From Bacteroidota bacterium (GTDB lineage Bacteria > Bacteroidota > Bacteroidia > Bacteroidales > FEN-979), in assembly GCA_026391735.1 (NCBI GenBank), contig JAPLDL010000017.1, forward strand, positions 1-64,000: a stretch of 64,000 bases of DNA, in the 5' to 3' direction. Numbering within the stretch: position 1 is the stretch's first letter; every line of letters starts with the position of its first letter. Positions 52,826 through 60,535 of the stretch are shown here, one piece after another. A program made the translations under genes and the position numbers. Below the pieces are notes generated by a model that saw only the letters and a program-made list of their open reading frames with translations, made no database searches and was not told the origin of the DNA.

Positions 52826-53533
52826 TTATGTTTCATTGTTATGCAGGCCGCATTCTTTTTTCGACCCATCCTCCCACCACCACCGGCCAGCCCTGAAATC
52901 CTCACCAGGCAGGATCGCCCTGGTGCAGGGTAGGCATCCTATACTCGGAAATCCCTTATCATGAAGGCTGTTGTATGGAATTTTCTTTGACCGTATCACC
53001 GACCAAACTTCCTCTTCTTTCCAGTTGATGAGGGGATTCAGCTTCAGGATCGACTGGGTTTCATCAAAATTCACCATCCCGACACCCGATCGTGCTGCAG
53101 ATTGCTCCCTTCGCAAGCCGGTGATCCAAACCTTCATCCCCTTCAGCGCCCGGGTAAGCGGTTCAATTTTTCGAATATGACAGCACTCCTTGCGGTTTTC
53201 AACACTATCATAAAACAGGTTGATCCCTTTGGAATTCACCATGTTTTCCACCGAAAAGTGATCCGGAAAAAAGATTTCAATCTTAATATTGTATTTCTGT
53301 TCTGTAATGCGGATGAGATCGCAGGTCTCCTGAAACAGCCTGCCCGTGTCAAGGGTAAAAATCCGGATGGAGGGATAACCAGTTGAGATGATCTCTGTTA
53401 GAACCTGGTCTTCTGCTCCCAGGCTGGTCGAGAAAATACACTGTCCGGGGAAAAGATTGTTAAAATAACGCAAGGCTTCTTCGGGAGAAGCCGAAGACAG
53501 ATCGTTATTATATTGTTCGAGAAATTCTTTCAT
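52826..53533 (-). CDS. cysH: Phosphoadenylyl-/adenylyl-sulfate reductase
   Basis: Reduces PAPS or APS to sulfite. The 235-aa PP-loop-type protein has FSTSLGAEDQVLTEI, DTGRLF, the cysteine pairs Cys117-Cys118 and Cys200/Cys203 that hold a [4Fe-4S] cluster, and catalytic Cys228 in KKECGLH. The cluster cysteines favour APS over PAPS as substrate. No cysD, cysN or sulfite reductase gene is adjacent, which is odd; the neighbouring ODP protein is its only operon partner here. The length fits the family. Confidence 0.9.
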   Translation of the reverse strand: MKEFLEQYNNDLSSASPEEALRYFNNLFPGQCIFSTSLGAEDQVLTEIISTGYPSIRIFTLDTGRLFQETCDLIRITEQKYNIKIEIFFPDHFSVENMVNSKGINLFYDSVENRKECCHIRKIEPLTRALKGMKVWITGLRREQSAARSGVGMVNFDETQSILKLNPLINWKEEEVWSVIRSKKIPYNSLHDKGFPSIGCLPCTRAILPGEDFRAGRWWWEDGSKKECGLHNNET

Positions 53534-53614
53534 TTTTACCCGGAAAACGGATTTCAGAATGTGAAATTATGAAAATCCCGTGCTGAAAACAAATTCTGAC
53601 ATAATAATAAAATG

Positions 53615-53622
53615 TATTTTTG
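53615..53622 (+). promoter_or_regulatory. -7 box (TATTTTTG) for mpl
   Basis: TATTTTTG matches TAnnTTTG and ends 15 bp before the ATG at 53638. It overlaps a longer open frame starting at 53620, which argues for the later start. Confidence 0.45.
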
Positions 53623-53637
53623 AAAAAACTACGATTT

Positions 53638-54999
53638 ATGAGGGTTCATTTCATTGCCATAGGGGGAAGTGCGATGCATAACCTTGCAATCGCGCTACAT
53701 ACAAAAGGGTACCTGGTGAGCGGAAGCGACGACGAGATCTTTGAACCTTCAAAGAGCCGTCTTCAGAAGCTTGGCCTGCTGCCTGCAACCGAAGGCTGGG
53801 ATGTTTCCCGGATCACGACTGGCCTTGACGCGGTAATTTTAGGAATGCATGCAAAAGCCGACAATCCCGAGCTTTTAAAGGCGAAGGAGTTAGGATTAAA
53901 GATCTTTTCTTACCCTGAATTCCTGTATGAACAGTCAAAAGACAAAAAAAGGGTTGTGATAGGGGGCAGCCATGGCAAGACCACCATCACAGCTATGATC
54001 CTTCATGTTTTGCGCATAGCAGGCATCGACTGCGACTACATGGTAGGAGCCCAGCTTGAAGGATTCGATGTGATGGTAAGGCTCAGCGAAAACACCGGCA
54101 TCATGATATTTGAAGGAGATGAATACCTGACCTCCCCTATTGACAGCCGGCCCAAATTCCACCTTTACAAACCCGATATAGCATTGATCAGCGGGATTGC
54201 CTGGGATCATATCAACGTTTTTCCCACCTTTGACATTTATGTAGAACAGTTCAGGGAGTTTATCAGGCTGATCACTCCGGGAGGAACCCTTATCTGGTGT
54301 TCAGATGATGACACCCTTGGCCGGATCTGCCCTGGTGCGCGGACTGATATAAGGCTTATCCCCTATTCGGTTCCTGAATATACTGTTTCGGATGGAGTAA
54401 GTTCAATGATTCAAAACGGGAATACTTATACTTTAAAGATCTTCGGCCGGCATAACCTCATGAACCTTAACGGAGCCCGCCTGATATGCCGTGAACTGGG
54501 AGTTTCTGACGAGCAGTTCATGAGTTCAATCAAATCCTTTAAAGGTGCTTCAAAAAGGCTTGAATTAATTGCGGGGAATTCACACACCAAGGTGTATAAA
54601 GATTTTGCACATGCCCCTTCCAAAGTTAAGGCTACCCTTGAGGCTGTCAGGGAACAATACCCCGGGAAACAGGTTGTAGCCTGCCTGGAACTTCATACTT
54701 ACAGCAGCCTGAGCAAGGCATTTCTGGCACAGTATACAGGCAGCCTCGACAAAGCTGATGTACCCATTGTTTATTTCAACCAGCACGCGATACAACTGAA
54801 ACGCCTTCCTCAATTAACAGAAGAAGAAGTAAAAGAAGGTTTCAGTAATTCCCGGCTCGAAGTTTTTACAGATTCACAAGCCCTGCAGTCGAAGATGCTT
54901 TCGATTAAAAGGGAAAATACGGTCCTGCTTCTCATGAGCAGCGGCGACTATGACGGGATGGACATAGCGCAACTAGCTAAGCAGATAGTTGGAGAATGA
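53638..54999 (+). CDS. mpl: UDP-N-acetylmuramate:L-alanyl-gamma-D-glutamyl-meso-DAP ligase
   Basis: Ligates recycled murein tripeptide to UDP-MurNAc. The 453-aa Mur ligase begins MRVHFIAIGGSAM, with the ATP P-loop GGSHGKTT (about 107-114), the Mur central motif FEGDEYLTSPID and SGIAWDHINVFP, and the C-terminal GASKRLE and FAHAPSKVKATLEA signatures that separate Mpl from MurC. The ATG at 53638 was chosen because the family begins there and a -7 box precedes it. It pairs in function with NamZ and the GH3 fusion in this window. Confidence 0.95.
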   Translation: MRVHFIAIGGSAMHNLAIALHTKGYLVSGSDDEIFEPSKSRLQKLGLLPATEGWDVSRITTGLDAVILGMHAKADNPELLKAKELGLKIFSYPEFLYEQSKDKKRVVIGGSHGKTTITAMILHVLRIAGIDCDYMVGAQLEGFDVMVRLSENTGIMIFEGDEYLTSPIDSRPKFHLYKPDIALISGIAWDHINVFPTFDIYVEQFREFIRLITPGGTLIWCSDDDTLGRICPGARTDIRLIPYSVPEYTVSDGVSSMIQNGNTYTLKIFGRHNLMNLNGARLICRELGVSDEQFMSSIKSFKGASKRLELIAGNSHTKVYKDFAHAPSKVKATLEAVREQYPGKQVVACLELHTYSSLSKAFLAQYTGSLDKADVPIVYFNQHAIQLKRLPQLTEEEVKEGFSNSRLEVFTDSQALQSKMLSIKRENTVLLLMSSGDYDGMDIAQLAKQIVGE

Positions 55000-55024
55000 A
55001 TGTACAAAATACGAAATGCTCGCG

Positions 55025-56941
55025 TCATCCGTTCATCGAAATAAGGAACTCCTCATTTGTATCGGTGAATTTCATCTTCTCTTTCAGAAATTCCATAGCT
55101 TCAATCGGATTCATATCGGCCAGGTGGTTGCGAAGTATCCAGATCCGGCCGAGTACATCCTTGTCTAACAGGAGGTCTTCACGCCTTGTGCTGGAAGCAA
55201 CGATATCCACGGCAGGCCAGATCCGCTTGTTGGAGAGTTTCCTGTCGAGCTGGAGTTCCATGTTGCCGGTGCCTTTGAATTCTTCAAAGATCACTTCGTC
55301 CATCTTCGATCCTGTTTCAATAAGTGCCGTTGCGATGATGGTAAGCGATCCTCCGTTCTCGATCTGCCTTGCAGCTCCGAAGAAACGTTTGGGTTTCTGA
55401 AGCGCATTAGCTTCAACGCCCCCCGAAAGCACTTTGCCTGAAGCAGGGGCAACAGTATTGTAAGCCCTTGCCAGACGAGTAATTGAGTCAAGCAGGATGA
55501 CCACGTCATGGCCGCATTCTACCAGCCTTTTGGCTTTTTCGAGCACGATATTGGAAATACGCGCATGCCTGTCGGCAGGTTCGTCAAACGTTGAAGCAAT
55601 AACCTCTGCCCTGACACTTCTCTGCATATCAGTAACTTCCTCCGGACGCTCATCGATAAGCAATACGATCATATAAACATCGGGATGGTTGGCGGCGATA
55701 GCATTGGCGATTTCCTTCAGAAGCACTGTTTTACCGGTCTTCGGCTGAGCTACGATGAGTCCGCGCTGCCCGAATCCGATCGGGGCGAACATATCTATAA
55801 TACGCGTCGACTGGGTACATTCGGGATGACCGGTAAGCTTGAATTTCTTCATTGGGAAAAGTGGCGTAAGGAAATCAAAAGGTATCCTGTCTCGCACTTC
55901 TTCGGGACTGCGTCCGTTGATCAGCTCAACTTTAATAAGAGGGAAATATTTTTCACCTTCCTTTGGCGGACGAATAGTACCTCTCACCGAGTCACCGGTT
56001 TTCAAACCGAAAAGCTTGATCTGTGACTGGGAAACATAGATATCATCCGGCGAATTCAGATAATTATAATCTGAAGAACGGAGAAAACCATAGCCATCGG
56101 CCATGATCTCAAGAACTCCTTCGCTGGTAATGATCCCTTCGAATTCCCAGGAATATTCTTCCTTCGGTTCACGGGGTTCACGGGTTTCCCTGGCTTCCCT
56201 GGCTTCCCTGGGTTCCCTCTGATCCCTCTGATCCCTTTGCTCCCTGGGAAACTTTCTTTGAAAATCCCTTCCGCGGCGTTCTTCCTGTGAGGACTGGGTC
56301 TGGGCTTCCTGGCCTCCGGGGGTTTCTGTGACTTCGCTCTGGTTTTCGGGCGCAACAACCGTGGTCTCGGTCTTGGGCACTTCATTATTCGGCTCCGAAA
56401 ATTGTTCGAAAAGACTTACAGGTTCAGGTACAGGAACATAATCAAAATTTTCTCCAACAGGTTTTGCAACCTCAGGCTTTGTCTCCTGAGGCTGGCTTTC
56501 CTGGACTGGATTTACCTGGCCTGGATTTACCTGATTCACAGGACGATCCTTGGGTGTAAAATTACGTTTTTCCCGGGGTACAAAACCAGGTTTATCCTTA
56601 CGGACAAAGTTTTGTTTTTCCCTGGGAACAAAATTCGGTTTTTCCTTTGGAACGAAGGCCGGCTTCTCTCCCTGAGGGGTTACCGGTTGATCGGTTTGGG
56701 GTACAACGGGTTTTTCCTGTCGGGGCTGGTCAGGGTTTTTCTTGGGCCTGCCGCGGAAACGTCTGACCTGGTTTTGCTCCTGTTCCAGGATGTCCTGGGT
56801 GGGATTGAGAGCCTGGTGGTCGAGGATTTTATAAACAAGATCCTGCTTTTCCAGTTTATCAACTTTGGGAATATTCAACTGGCGTCCAATTTCCCTTAAC
56901 TCGTTCAGCTCTTTGCTGTCGAGTGAAATAATATCATACAT
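55025..56941 (-). CDS. rho: Transcription termination factor Rho with long disordered insert
   Basis: RNA-dependent helicase that ends transcription. The 638-aa protein is about 200 residues longer than enterobacterial Rho. Residues 1-45 form the Rho_N SAP-like domain, 46-260 a low-complexity disordered insert of Pro, Arg, Gln and Glu with repeats such as FVPREK and [15 protein letters not shown], 262-335 the cold-shock RNA-binding domain ([26 protein letters not shown]), and 345-638 the ATPase (AQPKTGKT P-loop, [24 protein letters not shown]). A similar insert in Bacteroides Rho is known to promote phase separation. Promoter and long leader are upstream. Confidence 0.96.
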   Translation of the reverse strand: MYDIISLDSKELNELREIGRQLNIPKVDKLEKQDLVYKILDHQALNPTQDILEQEQNQVRRFRGRPKKNPDQPRQEKPVVPQTDQPVTPQGEKPAFVPKEKPNFVPREKQNFVRKDKPGFVPREKRNFTPKDRPVNQVNPGQVNPVQESQPQETKPEVAKPVGENFDYVPVPEPVSLFEQFSEPNNEVPKTETTVVAPENQSEVTETPGGQEAQTQSSQEERRGRDFQRKFPREQRDQRDQREPREAREARETREPREPKEEYSWEFEGIITSEGVLEIMADGYGFLRSSDYNYLNSPDDIYVSQSQIKLFGLKTGDSVRGTIRPPKEGEKYFPLIKVELINGRSPEEVRDRIPFDFLTPLFPMKKFKLTGHPECTQSTRIIDMFAPIGFGQRGLIVAQPKTGKTVLLKEIANAIAANHPDVYMIVLLIDERPEEVTDMQRSVRAEVIASTFDEPADRHARISNIVLEKAKRLVECGHDVVILLDSITRLARAYNTVAPASGKVLSGGVEANALQKPKRFFGAARQIENGGSLTIIATALIETGSKMDEVIFEEFKGTGNMELQLDRKLSNKRIWPAVDIVASSTRREDLLLDKDVLGRIWILRNHLADMNPIEAMEFLKEKMKFTDTNEEFLISMNG

Positions 56942-57052
56942 GTAAAAATGAATTTGGTTTTAGAATTACCATTAAATCAAATGGATGGAATTGTGTTTAA
57001 AGAGTTGTTCCTTGAATAAAAAATAATTGACTGATGGGAACGATATCGGCTA

Positions 57053-57083
57053 CAAAGATACATATTAAATTACCAAAGTCAAA
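57053..57083 (-). promoter_or_regulatory. Promoter of rho (TTTG-N19-TATCTTTG)
   Basis: On the minus strand TTTG (57083-57080) and TATCTTTG (57060-57053) are 19 bp apart, a full match to the Bacteroidota consensus. The predicted transcript has a leader of about 105 nt before the rho start, room for autoregulation. Confidence 0.7.
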
Positions 57084-57145
57084 AAAAATTCCCTCATTTT
57101 ACAAAAAATGCCGACCTTTGCCCTGTATTAAAATCAGATTTATTT

Positions 57146-57619
57146 ATGATCCAACGTATTCAAAGCCTGTTCCTTGCCATCGCAGCAGCCGCCGCTGTCC
57201 TGATGTTTTTCTTCCCTGTGGCCGATTTCTACAGCGAGACCTTGGGAAATTATAAGCTTCTTGCCACCGGACTTAAATGCATGGATCCCGATCCTAAGAT
57301 CCACACTTCCTTTTGGTTCAGCGCCCCGATGCTGGTATTTATCCTGGGTTCCGCTGCACTTTCTCTTCTAACCATTTTCCGGTATAAAAACCGGCCCCTG
57401 CAGATAAAGCTGCTGGCGTTTAACATCCTCATTACCATAGTCCTTGTAATCACGATACTGCTGTTCTACATGAATTCGGTGGAAAAACTTACAGGCATTA
57501 AACCCGAATACCAGTTCGGCGCCTTTTGCCCCCTCATCAACCTGATCTTCCTGATCCTTGCCAACCGGTTCATCCGCAAAGACGAAAGCCTGGTGAGGTC
57601 GGCCGACAGGCTCAGGTAA
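57146..57619 (+). CDS. DUF4293 membrane protein
   Basis: A 157-aa protein with four membrane helices (about 5-25, 47-68, 76-98, 121-140), matching DUF4293 in length and in the IQRIQSLFLAIAAAAAVLMFFFPVADF start. Function unknown; the family is confined to Bacteroidota. In Bacteroidota it is often found next to rho, as here in divergent orientation. It ends 2 bp before the convergent phosphoesterase gene. An imperfect -7 box (GACCTTTG) lies at 57115-57122. Confidence 0.85.
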   Translation: MIQRIQSLFLAIAAAAAVLMFFFPVADFYSETLGNYKLLATGLKCMDPDPKIHTSFWFSAPMLVFILGSAALSLLTIFRYKNRPLQIKLLAFNILITIVLVITILLFYMNSVEKLTGIKPEYQFGAFCPLINLIFLILANRFIRKDESLVRSADRLR

Positions 57620-57621
57620 AC

Positions 57622-58113
57622 TTACCTGGGAATATCCAGCACTTCCAGGTCTTTCATTTCTTTTCCCTCAATCTTAAGCCTCACTGCCGTAATGGAGTGG
57701 TGCATCCCGTAATTTCCGGCTGCACCAGGGTTGATATGGAGCAGTGAATGCTTCTGATCATAGATCACCTTTAGGATGTGAGAATGCCCGCATACGAACA
57801 AGCCGGGCTTTTCCAGTTCAATTATTTTTTTTGACTGCGGATGATATCTTCCCGGGTATCCGCCGATATGTGTCATGAGGACCTTCAGCTTTTCGACCTC
57901 AAAAAGAAGTGTTTCGGGGCAGAGAGACCTGATCTTTGTCCCGTCGATGTTGCCATAGACAGCCCTCAGGGGTTTCAGCTTCTGCAACTCAAAGATCACT
58001 TCTTCAGAACCGATGTCGCCTGCATGCCAGATCTCATCCACTCCCGCAAGAAATGCCGCGATTTTCGGCAGCAGCCTGCCGTGAGTGTCGGAGATTATTC
58101 CTATGCTGATCAT
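57622..58113 (-). CDS. YfcE/MJ0936-type metallophosphoesterase
   Basis: A 163-aa cytoplasmic phosphodiesterase, single calcineurin-like domain. Metal ligands appear in ISDTHGRL (residues 7-14), HAGDIG, GNIDGT and GHSHIL, with a His in MTHIGGYPG. Members hydrolyse simple phosphodiesters or monoesters in vitro and the natural substrate is usually not known. The gene is convergent with DUF4293, with only 2 bp between them. Confidence 0.9.
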   Translation of the reverse strand: MISIGIISDTHGRLLPKIAAFLAGVDEIWHAGDIGSEEVIFELQKLKPLRAVYGNIDGTKIRSLCPETLLFEVEKLKVLMTHIGGYPGRYHPQSKKIIELEKPGLFVCGHSHILKVIYDQKHSLLHINPGAAGNYGMHHSITAVRLKIEGKEMKDLEVLDIPR

Positions 58114-58189
58114 GATTGTTGAAAACTGGGGCTCAAAAGTACGATTACGGCGTTAATATCACAGCGGGAATTGTTACTTTTACAACATT

Positions 58190-58320
58190 AAAAATGCATT
58201 CCTCGCGACAGGGAAACGCATCCCGCTCACATCTTTACACCGCCGCTACGGTGCAGCGGAGCGATGTTACGGTATGCTAAGCCATAGCTTCAGAGGCTCC
58301 TTGCACCTGATGCGGCTTAT
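58190..58320. repeat. GC-rich hairpin-bearing intergenic element
   Basis: The 245-bp gap before rmuC holds a GC-rich segment unlike its surroundings: a CCGCT/AGCGG hairpin (58243-58259), flanking ACATC/GATGT and AAGCC/GGCTT complementary pairs. It looks like a small dispersed repeat or a structured RNA. No protein frame or known riboswitch consensus was recognised. Confidence 0.35.
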
Positions 58321-58358
58321 GTAAAATGTTCGCAGAATTCATTTTTACAACTTACTTT

Positions 58359-59714
58359 ATGCAGGAAATACTAATAATCGTTCTTGGCCTGATCCTCATT
58401 GCAGGATTTGTAATTTTATTTCTCAGGTTAAAGCCCAGAGTGCTGGATGCATCCGCAAATGATATTGAAATAATACGCAAACAGGCTGAAGCATTGAATT
58501 CTGCGAAGATTATGGCTGAGGAGAGGAGCAGGATGCTGGAGCAGCAGAACACGGCCATCCATCAGCAACTGAAGGAAAAAGAAGCCCTGATCAATGAGCT
58601 GAATTCACAACTATCGCGCAAAACCACCGAGAACGAGGGATTAAACGAGAAGCTGTCGACCTTGAAAAAAGACCTGGAGAGCCTGCAGGAAAATTTCAGG
58701 AATGAGTTCAAGAACCTGGCCAACGACATTCTTGAAGAGAAAACAAAAAAATTCACCGAGCAGAACAGGACCAAACTCGATGAGATACTCAAACCCCTGA
58801 GCGAAAAAATCAGGGAGTTTGAGAAGAAAGTTGAGGATACTTACGACAAAGAATCCAAACAAAGGTTCTCCCTTGAAAAAGAGATAAAAAACCTTGCCGA
58901 GCTCAACCAGCAGATCAGCAAGGAAGCCAGTAATCTGACCCACGCGCTTAAGGGACAAACCAAGACCCAGGGAAACTGGGGTGAGATCATCCTTGAAAGC
59001 ATTCTTGAAAAATCAGGACTGGTGCGTGACCGCGAATACTTCGTTCAATCCAGCTATACCAACGAACAGGGAAAACGGCTGCAGCCCGACGTGATCATTG
59101 CATATCCCGGGGATCGCAGCCTGGTCGTGGATTCCAAGGTATCATTGCTGGCATATGAACGGTTTTCTTCGTCCGAGACCAAGGAAGAACAGGATAAAGC
59201 GCTGAAGGATCACCTGCTTTCGGTTAGGACCCATATTGCAGAACTCAGCTCAAAAAACTACCAGGACCTATACCAGCTCAAAGGCCTCGATTTCGTGATC
59301 CTGTTTATGCCGGTTGAACCAGCTTATCTCATTGCCATGCAGGCCGAACCTGATATATGGTCCTATGCCTATGAACGCAGGGTGCTGCTGATTAGTCCTA
59401 CGAACCTCATCGCTGTTCTGCGGATGATCTCCAACCTCTGGAGGGTTGAATACCAGAACAAGAACGCCGTTGAGATTGCCAGGCAGAGCGGAGACCTGCT
59501 CGATAAATTCGTAGGTTTCCTTGAGGACCTGGAAGATGTTGGGCGTAAACTGGAGTCAACCAGGCTGAGTTTTGATGCTTCAATGAACAAACTCAAAACG
59601 GGTAAGGGAAATCTCATCCGCCGTGCAGAGAAAATAAAGGAACTGGGGGCGAAACCCAGTAAGGATATACCCAGGAACCTGCTGGACAAATCGGATACTG
59701 ATGACACAGAATAA
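58359..59714 (+). CDS. rmuC: RmuC-family DNA recombination protein
   Basis: A 451-aa membrane-anchored protein linked to limiting recombination at inverted repeats. Residues 1-20 form a single membrane helix (ILIIVLGLILIAGFVILFL), 30-180 a long coiled coil, and about 195-440 the RmuC nuclease-like domain: TQGNWGEIILESILE, QPDVIIAYPGDRSLVVDSKVS and VLLISPTNLIAVLR. The PD-(D/E)xK-like ligands D and VDSKVS are present. The start at 58359 was chosen because it places the helix at the N-terminus; an ATG 11 codons upstream is possible. Confidence 0.93.
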   Translation: MQEILIIVLGLILIAGFVILFLRLKPRVLDASANDIEIIRKQAEALNSAKIMAEERSRMLEQQNTAIHQQLKEKEALINELNSQLSRKTTENEGLNEKLSTLKKDLESLQENFRNEFKNLANDILEEKTKKFTEQNRTKLDEILKPLSEKIREFEKKVEDTYDKESKQRFSLEKEIKNLAELNQQISKEASNLTHALKGQTKTQGNWGEIILESILEKSGLVRDREYFVQSSYTNEQGKRLQPDVIIAYPGDRSLVVDSKVSLLAYERFSSSETKEEQDKALKDHLLSVRTHIAELSSKNYQDLYQLKGLDFVILFMPVEPAYLIAMQAEPDIWSYAYERRVLLISPTNLIAVLRMISNLWRVEYQNKNAVEIARQSGDLLDKFVGFLEDLEDVGRKLESTRLSFDASMNKLKTGKGNLIRRAEKIKELGAKPSKDIPRNLLDKSDTDDTE

Positions 59715-59777
59715 ACGATTTACGATTTACGAATGAAGGTCGTTTAAATCGTAATTCGTAATTCGTCAATCGTAAAT
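59715..59777. repeat. Intergenic inverted repeat of ATTTACG/AATTACG units
   Basis: ACGATTTACGATTTACGAAT at 59715-59734 faces CGTAATTCGTAATTCGTCAA and AATCGTAAAT (59750-59777); ATTTACGATT at 59718-59727 is exactly complementary to 59768-59777. This is the same motif family as at 47965-48040. It lies between rmuC and rlmB, where it could form a stem-loop in the transcript. Confidence 0.65.
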
Positions 59778-59788
59778 ATATAAAAGAC

Positions 59789-60535
59789 ATGCCAAAAGAA
59801 CAATATATATACGGGATACGGCCGGCGATTGAAGCGATCAGGGCCGGGAAACAGGTCGACAAACTTCTTATTCAGAACGGGCTCAAGGGACCGGGTTTTC
59901 ACGAATTGTTCGCCCTGGTAAAGGAAGTGGAGATCCCCTACCAGTTCGTGCCGGTTGAGAAGCTGAACAGGCAGTCGAAGCAAAACCACCAGGGGGTGAT
60001 CGCGTATCTTACGGAGATCGTGTACCAGAGGCTGGAGGATTTGATCCCCTTTATTTTCGAACACGGCCGCACTCCATTGATCCTGATTCTTGACCAGGTG
60101 ACCGATGTTCGCAATGCCGGGGCGATTGCCCGTACGGCAGCCTGTTCGGGAACCGATGCGATGGTGATCTCTTCATTTGGTTCGGCCCAGCTCAATTCCG
60201 ATGCGGTGAAGACTTCGGCAGGGGCGTTGTATACACTTCCTGTTGTAAGATCGGCCAACCTCAAGGACAGCCTGAAATTCCTGAAGGAAAGCGGGCTTAC
60301 GATCGTTGCAGCCACCGAGAAAGCTGAGACAAATTACACCGAAGCAAAGTTTACAGGTCCTGTGGCCATCATAATGGGATCGGAAGACAAAGGCATTTCA
60401 GCAGAGTACCTTAAATTTGCCGATGAGCAGGTGAGCATTCCCATCATGGGCGACATCTCTTCACTTAATGTTTCCGTTGCAGCGGGAGTGCTGTTGTATG
60501 AAGTCATCCGTCAACGTAACAATTTAGCTGAATGA
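59789..60535 (+). CDS. rlmB: 23S rRNA 2'-O-methyltransferase RlmB
   Basis: A SPOUT (TrmH-family) enzyme methylating the 2'-O of a guanosine of 23S rRNA. The 248-aa protein has the N-terminal substrate-binding domain (1-75; YGIRPAIEAI, QNHQGVIA) and the catalytic knot: LDQVTDVRNAGAIARTAACSG (about 99-119), IIMGSEDKGIS and the knot loop SIPIMGDISSLNVSVAAGVLLYE. The knot is complete. The next gene overlaps its stop by 4 bp. A second substrate, such as tRNA, cannot be excluded. Confidence 0.95.
   Translation: MPKEQYIYGIRPAIEAIRAGKQVDKLLIQNGLKGPGFHELFALVKEVEIPYQFVPVEKLNRQSKQNHQGVIAYLTEIVYQRLEDLIPFIFEHGRTPLILILDQVTDVRNAGAIARTAACSGTDAMVISSFGSAQLNSDAVKTSAGALYTLPVVRSANLKDSLKFLKESGLTIVAATEKAETNYTEAKFTGPVAIIMGSEDKGISAEYLKFADEQVSIPIMGDISSLNVSVAAGVLLYEVIRQRNNLAE

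Noticed and set aside
56056..56385. 109-codon alternative frame and others within the Rho insert region
   Set aside because: Shadow frames created by repeat-rich DNA; the Rho frame is continuous and conserved at both ends.
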